Assembly: GCA_012522855.1 (NCBI GenBank)
Contig: JAAYJQ010000031.1
Location: 62,001-126,000 of the forward strand
From: Bacteroidales bacterium
Lineage (GTDB): Bacteria > Bacteroidota > Bacteroidia > Bacteroidales > UBA932
DNA: 64,000 nt
Direction: 5' to 3'
How positions within the stretch are numbered: position 1 is the first letter of the stretch; each line of letters starts with the position of its first letter. Positions 7,387 to 15,499 of this stretch are shown here, piece by piece. A model generated the notes under the pieces. That model worked only from the letters and a program-made list of their open reading frames with translations, had not been told where the DNA came from and ran no database searches. Both the position numbers and the translations under genes were made by a program.

Positions 7387-8601
7387 ATGGCAGAACATTC
7401 CTTACACCCGCTGAAACGTACGATAGTCGGCGTTCAGTTCATGTTTGTGGCCTTCGGAGCCACTGTACTTGTTCCCCTTCTGGTCGGTTTCGATCCGGCC
7501 GTCGCCCTCTTGGCCGCCGGTCTCGGCACCTTGCTTTTTCACGGTGTCACCGGTGGAAAGGTTCCCATCTACCTGGGCAGCAGTTTCGCCTTCATCGCCC
7601 CGATCATCAAAGCGACCGAACTCTACGGCATGCCCGGCATGTTCTGCGGACTCGTCGCCGTGGGGGTCGTGTACATGCTGATGAGTCTGCTCGTGAAACT
7701 GTTCGGCCTAGGACTGATCAAGAGACTCTTTCCTCCGATCGTCATCGGACCGGTGATCATTCTGATCGGTCTTTCCCTCGCCGGTTCCGGGGTCGACATG
7801 GCCAGTACCAATTGGGTGCTTGCCTTGATTTCACTTGCGGTGGCGATTGTCTGCGCGATTTGGGGAAAGGGGATGGTGAAACTGATCCCCGTGATGTTCG
7901 GTGCCATCGCGGGCTACCTTTGCGCGGTGATATTCTACCGTTCTTCCATGGATTTCGCTCCGGTCCAGCAAGCGGCCTGGTTCGCCCTTCCGCATTTCAC
8001 AAAGATGAGTTTCTCCTGGCAGGCGATTGTCTTCATGGCCCCGGTTGCCATCGCTCCCATCATTGAACACGTTGGTGATATCTACGCCATCAGCGAGATT
8101 GCCGGAAAGGATTTCGTAAAAGATCCCGGGCTGCATCGCACGATGTTCGGCGACGGTTTAGCCTGTACGCTGGCAGCCTTCCTGGGCGGAGCGCCGGTGA
8201 CGACCTATTCGGAAGTGACGGGGGCTGTCGCCCTCACCAAGGTGACGGATCCTGCCTGCATGCGGATCGCAGCCGTTTCCGCGATTCTGATTTCGATCAT
8301 CGGAAAGGTCGGAGCAGCCATCCAGACGATTCCGCAGGCAGTGCTTGGAGGCATCATGCTGCTGCTTTTCGGATCGATTGCTTCCGTCGGCATCAACAAT
8401 ATGGTGAAGGCGAAGATCGACATGAACAAGTCCCGGAACCTGGTGATTGCCTCCGTCATTCTGACTACCGGGATCGGCGGGGCCGTGATCAGTTTCGGCA
8501 AGTTCTCCCTTGCGGGCATCGGCCTGGCATCCATCATCGGGGTGATTCTGAATCTGTGCATCCCCGACAAGGAAGCGAAGAAAGATGCCGTTTCTGAATA
8601 A
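7387..8601 (+). CDS. uraA: Nucleobase:cation symporter, uracil permease type (NCS2)
   Basis: This inner-membrane symporter imports uracil or a related base. The 404-residue protein is almost wholly hydrophobic with glycine-rich helices. Family marks are QFMFVAFGATVLVPLLVG in the first helix, PIYLGSSFAFIAPI in the helix 3 region, the substrate-site stretch APIIEHVGDIYAI carrying the conserved Glu, and GGAPVTTYSEVTGAVALT. Dut follows 15 bases later, so the pair likely forms one unit linking base uptake and pyrimidine nucleotide handling. Uracil is the best guess; xanthine or uric acid carriers belong to the same wide family. Confidence 0.9.
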   Translation: MAEHSLHPLKRTIVGVQFMFVAFGATVLVPLLVGFDPAVALLAAGLGTLLFHGVTGGKVPIYLGSSFAFIAPIIKATELYGMPGMFCGLVAVGVVYMLMSLLVKLFGLGLIKRLFPPIVIGPVIILIGLSLAGSGVDMASTNWVLALISLAVAIVCAIWGKGMVKLIPVMFGAIAGYLCAVIFYRSSMDFAPVQQAAWFALPHFTKMSFSWQAIVFMAPVAIAPIIEHVGDIYAISEIAGKDFVKDPGLHRTMFGDGLACTLAAFLGGAPVTTYSEVTGAVALTKVTDPACMRIAAVSAILISIIGKVGAAIQTIPQAVLGGIMLLLFGSIASVGINNMVKAKIDMNKSRNLVIASVILTTGIGGAVISFGKFSLAGIGLASIIGVILNLCIPDKEAKKDAVSE

Positions 8602-8616
8602 TTTCCTTTCGGGAAT

Positions 8617-9054
8617 ATGCTGAAGGTCAAAATCGTCAACAAGAGCCAATTTCCGGATCCCGCCTATGCCACGGAGGCATCGGCGGGGATGGACTTGCGT
8701 GCGAACATCAAAGAACCCCTCGTGCTGAAGCCGCTGGAAAGGGCTTTGGTCCCCACCGGCATCTTCATCGAACTCCCGGTCGGCTATGAGGCGCAGGTGC
8801 GTCCCCGCAGCGGACTGGCAACCAAGCACGGAATCACCGTGATCAACACTCCCGGAACCGTGGATGCGGATTTCCGCGGCGAACTCCGTGTTTCGCTGGT
8901 CAACCTGTCCGCCGAAGCCTTCGAGATCGCGCCCGGAGAGCGGATTGCCCAGATGATCGTGGCGAAGCACGAACGGGTTGAATGGGAAGACGCCGAAGCC
9001 CTTTCCGAGACCGATCGCGGTGCCGGCGGCTGGGGCTCCACCGGGAAGAAATAA
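8617..9054 (+). CDS. dut: dUTP diphosphatase
   Basis: The trimeric enzyme hydrolyses dUTP to dUMP, keeping uracil out of DNA and feeding dTMP synthesis. All five motifs are seen in 145 residues: [16 protein letters not shown], the catalytic-Asp motif [18 protein letters not shown] and the C-terminal [10 protein letters not shown] that closes on the substrate. It lies 15 bases after the permease gene and is probably cotranscribed with it. After it the base composition shifts and gene density falls. Confidence 0.98.
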   Translation: MLKVKIVNKSQFPDPAYATEASAGMDLRANIKEPLVLKPLERALVPTGIFIELPVGYEAQVRPRSGLATKHGITVINTPGTVDADFRGELRVSLVNLSAEAFEIAPGERIAQMIVAKHERVEWEDAEALSETDRGAGGWGSTGKK

Positions 9055-9542
9055 GAGGTTATACATTGGTCCTCGTGGATGTAAGATACCTTTTGCTCCT
9101 ACCCAGGCCCGGAATCCCGCGTTTTCCGTCCTGGGAGGTCGATCCGCTCCTGAGCACCGTGCCTGCCATGCGAAGGTGTCGACGATGCGGGGACTGAGCG
9201 AATACTTTCCTATGGCATTCCGATTATGGCACAAAAATGGCCGCTCGAAGGCGGCTGCAAAGGACAAGCGGAAAATTTAATCTATTGACTTCCGCTCCAG
9301 ACGTGGATTGTCCGCAAGGAACGTTTCCAGAGACGCACAATATCAGATCAAAGCATTCAGATGCCCTCGCCCTGGCTCGGTCTAGAACGGAAATATCATG
9401 ACGGACTCGCGATAACCGGATCTGAATCAGAATCCGGCAAATACACTATGTGATAATGTGGTATCGAGAAATTCCATTGCCATGAGATAGTCTTGTGATC
9501 GTATTATCCAAGAAACCGACTTTGAAATAGAAAGTCCATTAC
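9055..9542. other. Gene-poor stretch at the left edge of an accessory region
   Basis: No reliable gene was found in these 488 bases. A short open stretch ends at 9280 with the translation MAFRLWHKNGRSKAAAKDKRKI and might be a remnant, but I do not recognise it. Hairpins are present at 9416-9437 (CCGGATCTGA with TCAGAATCCGG) and near 9243-9258 (GCCGC and GCGGC). The sequence becomes AT-richer after about 9280. Confidence 0.4.
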
Positions 9543-9878
9543 TTATTTAGATATTGGTCTTAATCTATTCAACACATCCTCGGTATATGGAATGGAGTTG
9601 TTCCAATACCCTATCAAAACATCATAGTTCAAATCAATCCACTCACGTACTAAATCTAGATCTCTTTCTGAGATCAGGCCCTTCTTTCCAGCAGATTGGG
9701 CGTGGGGTTTGTCCAAAAGAATAGATACTGTCGGAGAACCAACTGTATCTTTATAAACCCTCAACCTTGGGCGGTGCTTTGCAAATCTTGTTGAAATGAA
9801 AATGTCATTATTCAAACCTGTCTTTTCCTTAGACAGGTTTGCCATGTCCATTATGTTTACAAAGTTCTTATAGTCCAT
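9543..9878 (-). CDS. Unrecognised small protein
   Basis: The 111-residue protein is mostly polar with no signal peptide or membrane segment. The middle carries KHRPRLRVYKD and a strand-like VSILLDKP; the end carries RDLDLVREWIDLNYDVLIGYWN. This last kind of segment occurs in small Bacteroidota proteins that sit in toxin-antitoxin-like or mobile regions, but the resemblance is weak and no function is assigned. It shares an upstream motif (9935-9955) with the next gene to the right and lies in AT-richer DNA. Confidence 0.6.
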   Translation of the reverse strand: MDYKNFVNIMDMANLSKEKTGLNNDIFISTRFAKHRPRLRVYKDTVGSPTVSILLDKPHAQSAGKKGLISERDLDLVREWIDLNYDVLIGYWNNSIPYTEDVLNRLRPISK

Positions 9879-9934
9879 AAATTATCTTGTGATAAACTTC
9901 TGTGTCTCAGCACGAACAGAAGGATAGTCGTCGC

Positions 9935-9955
9935 TGTATCGCTACCCTAAAGGTA
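9935..9955 (-). promoter_or_regulatory. Shared upstream motif, copy 1
   Basis: The plus-strand sequence begins TGTATCGCTA and ends AAAGGTA; on the minus strand it contains TACCTTTA, a near match to TAnnTTTG. It lies 57 bases upstream of the gene ending at 9543. A second copy (10851-10871) precedes the neighbouring gene, with about 17 of 21 bases alike. Confidence 0.5.
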
Positions 9956-10046
9956 TAAATTCTGAAAGCAAATCACAACACCGTGAAGAAGGTCGACTTC
10001 AACGACTGGGCTGTATCGTTGCTCGCGAGGTCATAGTTTTTGATTA

Positions 10047-10070
10047 AACATTAACGATCGTGTTAATGTT
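10047..10070 (-). terminator. Palindromic hairpin, possible terminator
   Basis: AACATTAAC (10047-10055) and GTTAATGTT (10062-10070) form a perfect 9-base stem with a 6-base loop, downstream of the minus-strand gene that ends at 10103. The tail on the minus strand is AT-rich but not a clean T-run, so an operator or other palindrome is possible. Confidence 0.45.
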
Positions 10071-10102
10071 ACGTGCTCGCTAGATTTGTAGTCAAGTTTG
10101 CC

Positions 10103-10840
10103 TTATCTGGTCGTCGTATTGGTCAAAAGGTTGTAGTTTTTGTTTTTAAACAGCTCCAGGCCTTTGAATGGGGATAAGGGATTTCTTGAGAACAGGAGTA
10201 CGGTAGAGGACTCGGACGCGCTGTTCACGACACGTTTCAGGTCGTCGGCATCCAGCATTTCGGCATTCAACGAGACGATGATGTCCTGCTGTTCGTAGGA
10301 CAGGTTGTCGGCGCGCTCCAGAAACAGACGCTCCTGCGTGAATTCCGGCTCGCGCTCACGGAATGCGGCAAGGTAGTTTGTCCTGTTGTCCACGCCCTTG
10401 TATCCGTCGAACCTGCCGAACCATTTCACGAACTCGCCGTCTCCGCACTGGAGATCTGCGATCCGTGATTCCGGTTTCAGCAAAGGGAGGAGGGCGGGCG
10501 CAACGGCTTCGTTGTAGGACAGGCCGTCCGGTCGCTCGCTGTAGGGCTCGTCGCTCACGAAGTCCTTCTTGTACTCGTCCCGGTTCACGAGATCGCACAC
10601 TTCAGGGGTGGGATCCATATCCCAGTACTTGTACCCGTCCAGGTAGAAGTAATGGTACGTCTTCGAATAGAATTTTCCTTCACGGGAGTTCTCCCGGATG
10701 AACGACACGAACCACTTGAATGCGGCATGGTCGTTATGCTCTGATCGGAGGCAGTACCAGTGCGGTATGTGCGCCATCGTCTTGGCAAAGTGCCAGTCAT
10801 GGGACCGGATGAATCTTCTGGCTCTTTCAAAATCGTTCAT
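10103..10840 (-). CDS. Unrecognised protein with a methyltransferase-like C-terminal half
   Basis: The 245-residue protein appears to have two parts. Residues 1-100 contain many aromatic residues (FIRSHDWHFAKTMAHIPHWYCL, TYHYFYLDGYKYWDMDP) and match nothing I know with certainty. From about residue 125 the pattern LLKPESRIADLQCGDGEFVKWF, then YKGVDN, resembles motif I and the following acidic residue of Rossmann-type SAM methyltransferases, and DIIVSLNAEML could be motif IV. The glycine motif is weaker than usual, so SAM binding is not certain. Its promoter region repeats the motif of the previous gene. It follows the Fic gene after 63 bases. Confidence 0.6.
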   Translation of the reverse strand: MNDFERARRFIRSHDWHFAKTMAHIPHWYCLRSEHNDHAAFKWFVSFIRENSREGKFYSKTYHYFYLDGYKYWDMDPTPEVCDLVNRDEYKKDFVSDEPYSERPDGLSYNEAVAPALLPLLKPESRIADLQCGDGEFVKWFGRFDGYKGVDNRTNYLAAFREREPEFTQERLFLERADNLSYEQQDIIVSLNAEMLDADDLKRVVNSASESSTVLLFSRNPLSPFKGLELFKNKNYNLLTNTTTR

Positions 10841-10850
10841 TTCATTGCGG

Positions 10851-10871
10851 TGTATCGCTATGCGAAAGGTA
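10851..10871 (-). promoter_or_regulatory. Shared upstream motif, copy 2
   Basis: The plus-strand sequence begins TGTATCGCTA and ends AAAGGTA, like the copy at 9935-9955. It starts 10 bases upstream of the start codon at 10840. The minus strand contains TACCTTTC, one base from TAnnTTTG. Confidence 0.5.
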
Positions 10872-10903
10872 AAAAATCAGGAAGCGAAATGACAACCTTA
10901 GGG

Positions 10904-12031
10904 CTATTCGCTGTATATATGCAGATATTCTTCGAGTATATATAGTCTTCCTCGCCGGCTTCCGGTCACCTCGGACAAGATCCCTCTGCTTTCCATTTCA
11001 GAAATAAGGCTGTATGCTGATGCAATGGTGATCCCGCAGATCCGGGAAACGTCTTTAGCATTTACGCTTGGAATCTTGTACAGGTGTGAGAGCAATGTCA
11101 TGGCGTTAGCTGATCTGCTTCCCATTCCCTTGATCCTGTTTTCGTAATCTTTTTGCAGCTCAAGGGTCTTTTCGAAAGTTTCAACGCTTTTCGCGGCTGT
11201 TTCTATCACACCATGAAGGAAGAAGTCGATCCATCCTTTAATGTCATTCTCTGATCGTACTTTCATGATCTTTGTGTAGTAGGCATTCCTGTTTCTTTCA
11301 AGATAGTCGGAAAGATACAGGACAGGCTTCTTTAGCAGGCCTTTGCTGACAAGATAGAGTGTTATCAGAAGCCTTCCTACTCTTCCGTTCCCGTCGTTGA
11401 ATGGGTGTATGGTCTCGAATTGGTAGTGAATGATGGCGATCTTGATAAGATCCGGAACCATGATTCGGGAATTGTGGATGAATTTCTCGATGTCGGACAT
11501 TAGTTCCGGAACGTCCGGCGCGATGGGAGGAATGAAAACAGCATCCGATAGGCTGTTCCCTCCGATCCAGTTCTGCGCCGTCCGGAATTCTCCGGGCTGC
11601 TTGAATTCTCCTCGTACTCCCTGCATGAGGATGGAGTGTACTTCGCGAATCAGCCTTGATGACAGAGGCAGCGTGTCGAGTTTTTGGATTGCGGAATTCA
11701 TTGCCCGGATGTAGTTCTGCACCTCGTTCCAGTCGTCCCTTTTGTCCAGAGGAATTTCTTTTTCGGGCAATATCGCCTCTCCGATCTTCGTTAGCGTGCC
11801 TTCAATTCTGGTGGATTGCGTAGCTTCTTTGACAATATGCATTGCGATGAACAGATTCACATTCGGCACATGTTCGGAAAACATGTCTAATCTTCCCAAC
11901 ATCCTGTCCGCTTTGCTGAGAAGCGAAATCGTTTCCATGTCGGAAATATCCCACTCCCTGTCAATATGGGTAGGAGAGAAGCTTTTGTACGTGCCCTGAC
12001 TGATGAATCTTCCGGATGAAAAACTGCGCAT
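10904..12031 (-). CDS. Fic family protein with C-terminal winged helix
   Basis: Fic proteins usually transfer AMP from ATP to hydroxyl groups of target proteins. The 375-residue protein carries the intact active-site motif HPFNDGNGRVGR at 209-220 and an inhibitory-helix motif STRIEGT at 73-79 (E77), so it is probably autoinhibited. The N-terminal part matches the Fic_N layout (AMHIVKEATQSTRIEGT). Residues 300-375 look like a winged helix (KDVSRICGITIASAYSLISEMESRGIL), giving a Fic-wHTH architecture common in Bacteroidota. The target cannot be inferred. The gene is less GC-rich than its left and right core neighbours and is divergent from the GNAT gene. Confidence 0.93.
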   Translation of the reverse strand: MRSFSSGRFISQGTYKSFSPTHIDREWDISDMETISLLSKADRMLGRLDMFSEHVPNVNLFIAMHIVKEATQSTRIEGTLTKIGEAILPEKEIPLDKRDDWNEVQNYIRAMNSAIQKLDTLPLSSRLIREVHSILMQGVRGEFKQPGEFRTAQNWIGGNSLSDAVFIPPIAPDVPELMSDIEKFIHNSRIMVPDLIKIAIIHYQFETIHPFNDGNGRVGRLLITLYLVSKGLLKKPVLYLSDYLERNRNAYYTKIMKVRSENDIKGWIDFFLHGVIETAAKSVETFEKTLELQKDYENRIKGMGSRSANAMTLLSHLYKIPSVNAKDVSRICGITIASAYSLISEMESRGILSEVTGSRRGRLYILEEYLHIYSE

Positions 12032-12052
12032 GTCTTATTAAATTTTTTCTTA

Positions 12053-12060
12053 CAAAATTA
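12053..12060 (-). promoter_or_regulatory. -7 box of the Fic promoter
   Basis: On the minus strand TAATTTTG is an exact TAnnTTTG match, 21 bases upstream of the start at 12031. Confidence 0.6.
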
Positions 12061-12118
12061 TAATAAGAAAAGTCATATTCAAAATTTTTGGTGAAAATTA
12101 AAATAAGGATCCGGGTTA

Positions 12119-12166
12119 TTTCAATTCTTTCGGTGAAATTGAAATGAGAGCGACCTAAAATAGGTC
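12119..12166. repeat. Two palindromes upstream of the Fic gene
   Basis: TTTCAATT (12119-12126) and AATTGAAA (12137-12144) form an inverted repeat with a 10-base gap. GACCTAAAATAGGTC (12152-12166) is a perfect palindrome around a 3-base centre. Both lie between divergent genes and could be operators. Confidence 0.55.
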
Positions 12167-12192
12167 TCCCTTATCGAGACGGTTATCTGTAG

Positions 12193-12224
12193 TTTTACCT
12201 CCTTGTGCCTGAAGCGAGGTAAAA
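12193..12224. promoter_or_regulatory. Perfect 9-base inverted repeat, candidate operator
   Basis: TTTTACCTC (12193-12201) and GAGGTAAAA (12216-12224) are exact inverted repeats separated by 14 bases, just upstream of the -33 position of the GNAT promoter. The arm centres are 23 bases apart, about two helical turns, which fits a dimeric repressor or activator. A leader hairpin is less likely because the repeat lies upstream of the expected start of transcription. Confidence 0.5.
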
Positions 12225-12227
12225 TTA

Positions 12228-12259
12228 TTGATGCCGTTGCTGTAAAATTCGTACATTTG
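12228..12259 (+). promoter_or_regulatory. Promoter of the GNAT gene
   Basis: A -33 TTG (12228-12230) and an exact -7 box TACATTTG (12252-12259) are 21 bases apart. The ATG is 22 bases downstream at 12281. Confidence 0.65.
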
Positions 12260-12280
12260 CACAGCATTTAGGTCGGTACT

Positions 12281-12760
12281 ATGAAGGATAGATTGACATT
12301 CAGAGATGCGGAGCGGAAAGACGCGCCGCTGATTCTGCAGTTTGTGAAGGAACTTGCTGAATATGAAAAAATGTCGGACGAGGTCGTAGCGGACGAGAAC
12401 GCTTTTGCTTATTGGATATTCGATCGGCAGAAAGCCGAAGTGATCTTTGCCCTCGAGGACGGCAAGGAGGTCGGCTTCGCGCTATTTTTCCACAATTTTT
12501 CGACATTTGTCGGCCGCGCCGGGATCTATCTGGAAGATGTGTTCGTCAGGCCGGAATACCGCGGCAAGGGCTACGGGAAGGCGCTTCTGAAAAAGGTCGC
12601 CGCGATTGCGAAACAGCGGGGCTGCGGGCGTATGGAATGGGCTTGTCTCAACTGGAACAAGCCGAGCATAGATTTTTATTTGTCGCTCGGGGCAGAGCCG
12701 ATGTCCGAGTGGACCGTCTACCGGGTTGCCGGGATGACACTCGACCAGCTCGCGGAGTAG
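12281..12760 (+). CDS. GNAT N-acetyltransferase, diamine/thialysine acetyltransferase-like
   Basis: This cytoplasmic enzyme transfers acetyl from acetyl-CoA to an amine. The 159-residue chain has the GNAT pattern: an N-terminal RDAERKDAPLILQFVKELAEYEKM, the strand GIYLEDVFVRPEYRGKGYGKALL with the CoA pyrophosphate loop at 94-99, and a C-terminal WNKPSIDFYLSLGAEPM. The ELAEYEK segment, the YLEDVFV strand and the WNKPSIDFY motif are those of the spermidine/spermine and thialysine acetyltransferase-like subgroup. The actual substrate is not known. It has its own promoter with a strong inverted repeat upstream, so its expression may be controlled separately from its neighbours. Confidence 0.9.
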   Translation: MKDRLTFRDAERKDAPLILQFVKELAEYEKMSDEVVADENAFAYWIFDRQKAEVIFALEDGKEVGFALFFHNFSTFVGRAGIYLEDVFVRPEYRGKGYGKALLKKVAAIAKQRGCGRMEWACLNWNKPSIDFYLSLGAEPMSEWTVYRVAGMTLDQLAE

Positions 12761-12777
12761 CCGGAATGCCGACAGGA

Positions 12778-13755
12778 TCAGTGTATGCCACCGAAATACT
12801 TGAGAAACTGGACGCGCATCAGACGGTCGGCATTGGCGGGATCGGAGGCGTTCATCCGTCCGCGGTACGCTTCCACTGTGGCAAAGCCTTTGCGGGACTG
12901 CCAGTCGGCGAGACCGGACACCGCTTCCTTGATCCATTGCGCGCCGCCCTGGATGATGGCGCTGGCCACCTCTACCGCGGAGGCTCCGCAGAGCACTGCC
13001 TTTGCGATGCCCTTCCAGTCGTGAACCCCGCCGGACACTGCCAGCGGCAGTTGCGGCACGGCGGCCGACAAGATGCCGGCCCAGCGGATCGACTGCGAAA
13101 TGTCCGCAGCGGTCGTGAGGGGATGCTTGAGGGCATATTCCAGCCGCTCCACATCGATGTCGGTGGGGTAGAAGCGGTTGAACAGGACCACTCCTTTCGC
13201 GCCGTGGGCATATAGGGCATCCGCGAGTGCCACCGGGTTTGACAGGTTCGCGCCCAGCTTCACAATCACGGGGATCGAGACGGTGGAGCAGACATGCCAC
13301 ACGATCTTTACGTGCAGCTGTTCGAAATCTCCAGGCTTGGCGTGCTTGTCCGTGCTCAGACTCATCACGTTGAGTTCCAGCGCATCCGCTCCGGCTTCCT
13401 CGATCTCCCGGGCATATTCGACCCATTTCCCGTCCGAATGGCAGGCGATCGAGGGGATGACCGGAATATGAATCGCGGCCTTCGCGGCGCGGATCAGATC
13501 AAGGTAATCCGAAATCAGTTTCGACCCGACGCTGTAGACGACATAGTCATACGCCTCAGGATGGTCACCCAGATCTCCCATACCGTCCATTTCACGGACG
13601 ATGCTTTCCTCGAAAAGAGATTTCAGCACCACGGCTCCGGCACCTGCTTGCTCAAACTCAACAAGGTTGGGAACGGATGCCGTAAGGCCACAGCTGCCGA
13701 CGATGACCGGACACCGGAGTTCCAGCCCGGCGAAAGAAGTCTTTACACTTGTCAT
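12778..13755 (-). CDS. Dihydroorotate dehydrogenase-like protein
   Basis: The 325-residue protein is a flavin-binding TIM barrel of the PyrD family. Seen are the N-terminal FAGLELRCPVIVGSCGLTAS, PVIPSIACHSDGKW, GADALELNVMS, VSIPVIVKLGANLSN, LPLAVSGGVHDWKGI and CGASAVEVASAI, the last two marking the phosphate-binding end of the barrel. It lacks the standard catalytic context of true class 1 or 2 dihydroorotate dehydrogenases (no clear NCPN-type loop), so Bacteroidota genomes usually carry it as a PyrD-like protein; the substrate is unknown. It has its own promoter and sits downstream of araB in the same direction. Confidence 0.85.
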   Translation of the reverse strand: MTSVKTSFAGLELRCPVIVGSCGLTASVPNLVEFEQAGAGAVVLKSLFEESIVREMDGMGDLGDHPEAYDYVVYSVGSKLISDYLDLIRAAKAAIHIPVIPSIACHSDGKWVEYAREIEEAGADALELNVMSLSTDKHAKPGDFEQLHVKIVWHVCSTVSIPVIVKLGANLSNPVALADALYAHGAKGVVLFNRFYPTDIDVERLEYALKHPLTTAADISQSIRWAGILSAAVPQLPLAVSGGVHDWKGIAKAVLCGASAVEVASAIIQGGAQWIKEAVSGLADWQSRKGFATVEAYRGRMNASDPANADRLMRVQFLKYFGGIH

Positions 13756-13793
13756 ATCGCGATCGTATTCATTATTCAGGATTGCTCGATTGA

Positions 13794-13801
13794 CAAATAT
13801 A
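13794..13801 (-). promoter_or_regulatory. -7 box of the PyrD-like gene
   Basis: On the minus strand TATATTTG is an exact TAnnTTTG match 38 bases upstream of the start at 13755. A TTG occurs about 18 bases further up. Confidence 0.65.
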
Positions 13802-13851
13802 ACGAAAAAACGGCAACTCGGTAATCTCCTCCCCTTGATTTTCGAGATTGA

Positions 13852-15498
13852 TTATCGGTAAAGGTTTTCTTCCGTAAATCTTCCCAAAGATTGATAGTGT
13901 TTGTACAGTTCGGCATACGCCTGCGTTCGTTTGGGATCGGGAACGTATTCTTTCGAGAAGCCCGAATTCATCACGGCGATCGCGTCTTCGACCCTCCGGT
14001 ACACGCCGGCGGCAGTCGCAGCGAACATCGCGGCGCCCAGGGCGCAGGCTTGGTCGGTGTTGCAGACCTTGATCGGCCTTCCGATCACGTCCGACATCGT
14101 CTGCATGACGAACGGCGACTTCAGTGCGATGCCTCCGATTCCGATCACCGTTTCGATGCGGATTCCTTCTTCGGTGAAGCGATCCACGATGGCCTTGGTT
14201 CCGAATGCGGTTGACTCGACGAGTGCCCGGTAGATCATCGGGGCGGTCGTTGCCAAGGTGAATCCGGTAATCGTTCCCTGGAGGAGCTGGTTCGCGTCCG
14301 GAGTGCGGCGTCCGTTGATCCAGTCCGTCGCGATCATCGTGCTTTCCTCCAGCGGAATTTTCCCGGCTTCTTTTTCCAGGGCAGGGAGGATCTTGTCACA
14401 AGCTTTCTCGAGTTCCTCGTCCGTCAGGCCTGCGAGGTTGCGCAGCGGCCATTCGAGAATCCGGCGGAACATGGCGTAGACATCTCCGAAACTGGACTGA
14501 CCTGCCTCCAGGCCGATCATGCCCGGAATGACGGAGCCGTCCACCTGTCCGCAGATTCCGCGGATGCATTTGTCGCCGATTTCCTCATAGGAGGCCACCA
14601 TGATGTCGCAGGTGGATGTTCCGATTACCCGAACGAGGGTGTTCGGGGTAACTCCCGCGCCAACGGCCCCCATGTGGCAGTCAAAAGCGCCTCCGGCCAC
14701 GACGACGTCCGTACTCAGGCCGAGTCGGTCCGCCCATTCCTGCGTCAGGTGCCCGACAGGCTGGTCCGCGGTGCTGGTATCTTCGAAGAGGCGGGCGCGG
14801 AACCCGGCGAGTCTGGGATCCAATCCGGCGAGGAATTCCTCCGGAGGCAGACCGCCCCATTTTTCGTTCCACATGGCCTTGTGTCCTTGCGCGCAGCGGC
14901 TGCGCACGATGTCCTTCACGTGTTTCACGCCGGTAAGAACGGCCGGGAGCCATTCGCAGTATTCAACGATGGAATAGGCCTTCGCGGCAACTTCCGGGGA
15001 TTGACGGAGGATATGCATCGCCTTTGACCAGAGCCATTCAGCGCTGTAAACTCCTCCCACGTACATGGAATAGTCGATCGGGGACGTCTTGCATTTGGCG
15101 TTGATCTCCGCGGCTTCCTGCACGGCGGTATGGTCTTTCCACAGCACAAACATGGCATCCGGATTCTCGGCGAATTCCGGGAGCATCGCAAGCGGTGTTC
15201 CGGACTCGTCTGTGAAAGCCGGAGTCGATCCGGTGGTGTCGAAGGCGATCCCGACCACGTTTTTCGCAACATCAGGCGCGCATTGGGACAACGCGTCGGT
15301 CACGATGAATTCCAGCACTTCCAGATAATCCTTCGGGTGCTGACGCCATTGGTTGATCTTCGGGTCGCAGTAGAGTCCTTTCATCCACCGCGGGTAGTGC
15401 TTGACGCTGGCCCCCAGGATATCACCCGTTTCCGCATCGACCACGAGGGCACGCGCGGAGTCGGTGCCGTAATCAAGGCCGATTACATACTTTTCCAT
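13852..15498 (-). CDS. araB: L-ribulokinase
   Basis: This FGGY-family kinase phosphorylates L-ribulose to L-ribulose 5-phosphate with ATP in the cytoplasm, the second step of L-arabinose breakdown. In 548 residues it shows the N-terminal phosphate-loop stretch YVIGLDYGTDSARALVVD, GIAFDTTGSTPAF, GVYSAEWLWSKAMHILR, VVVAGGAFDCHMGAVGAG, TDWINGRRTPDANQLLQG, IGGIALKSPFVMQTMSDVI and DQACALGAAMFAA. It starts one base after the araA stop, so translation is coupled. It is the last gene of the arabinose operon. Confidence 0.97.
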   Translation of the reverse strand: MEKYVIGLDYGTDSARALVVDAETGDILGASVKHYPRWMKGLYCDPKINQWRQHPKDYLEVLEFIVTDALSQCAPDVAKNVVGIAFDTTGSTPAFTDESGTPLAMLPEFAENPDAMFVLWKDHTAVQEAAEINAKCKTSPIDYSMYVGGVYSAEWLWSKAMHILRQSPEVAAKAYSIVEYCEWLPAVLTGVKHVKDIVRSRCAQGHKAMWNEKWGGLPPEEFLAGLDPRLAGFRARLFEDTSTADQPVGHLTQEWADRLGLSTDVVVAGGAFDCHMGAVGAGVTPNTLVRVIGTSTCDIMVASYEEIGDKCIRGICGQVDGSVIPGMIGLEAGQSSFGDVYAMFRRILEWPLRNLAGLTDEELEKACDKILPALEKEAGKIPLEESTMIATDWINGRRTPDANQLLQGTITGFTLATTAPMIYRALVESTAFGTKAIVDRFTEEGIRIETVIGIGGIALKSPFVMQTMSDVIGRPIKVCNTDQACALGAAMFAATAAGVYRRVEDAIAVMNSGFSKEYVPDPKRTQAYAELYKHYQSLGRFTEENLYR

Positions 15499-15499
15499 G

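Noticed and set aside
9416..9437. Hairpin considered as part of a tRNA gene
   Set aside because: No acceptor stem, anticodon arm or T-loop could be placed around it.
10103..10840. Assignment as a functional SAM methyltransferase
   Set aside because: The glycine motif is imperfect and no substrate-site motif is clear, so only a methyltransferase-like fold is suggested.
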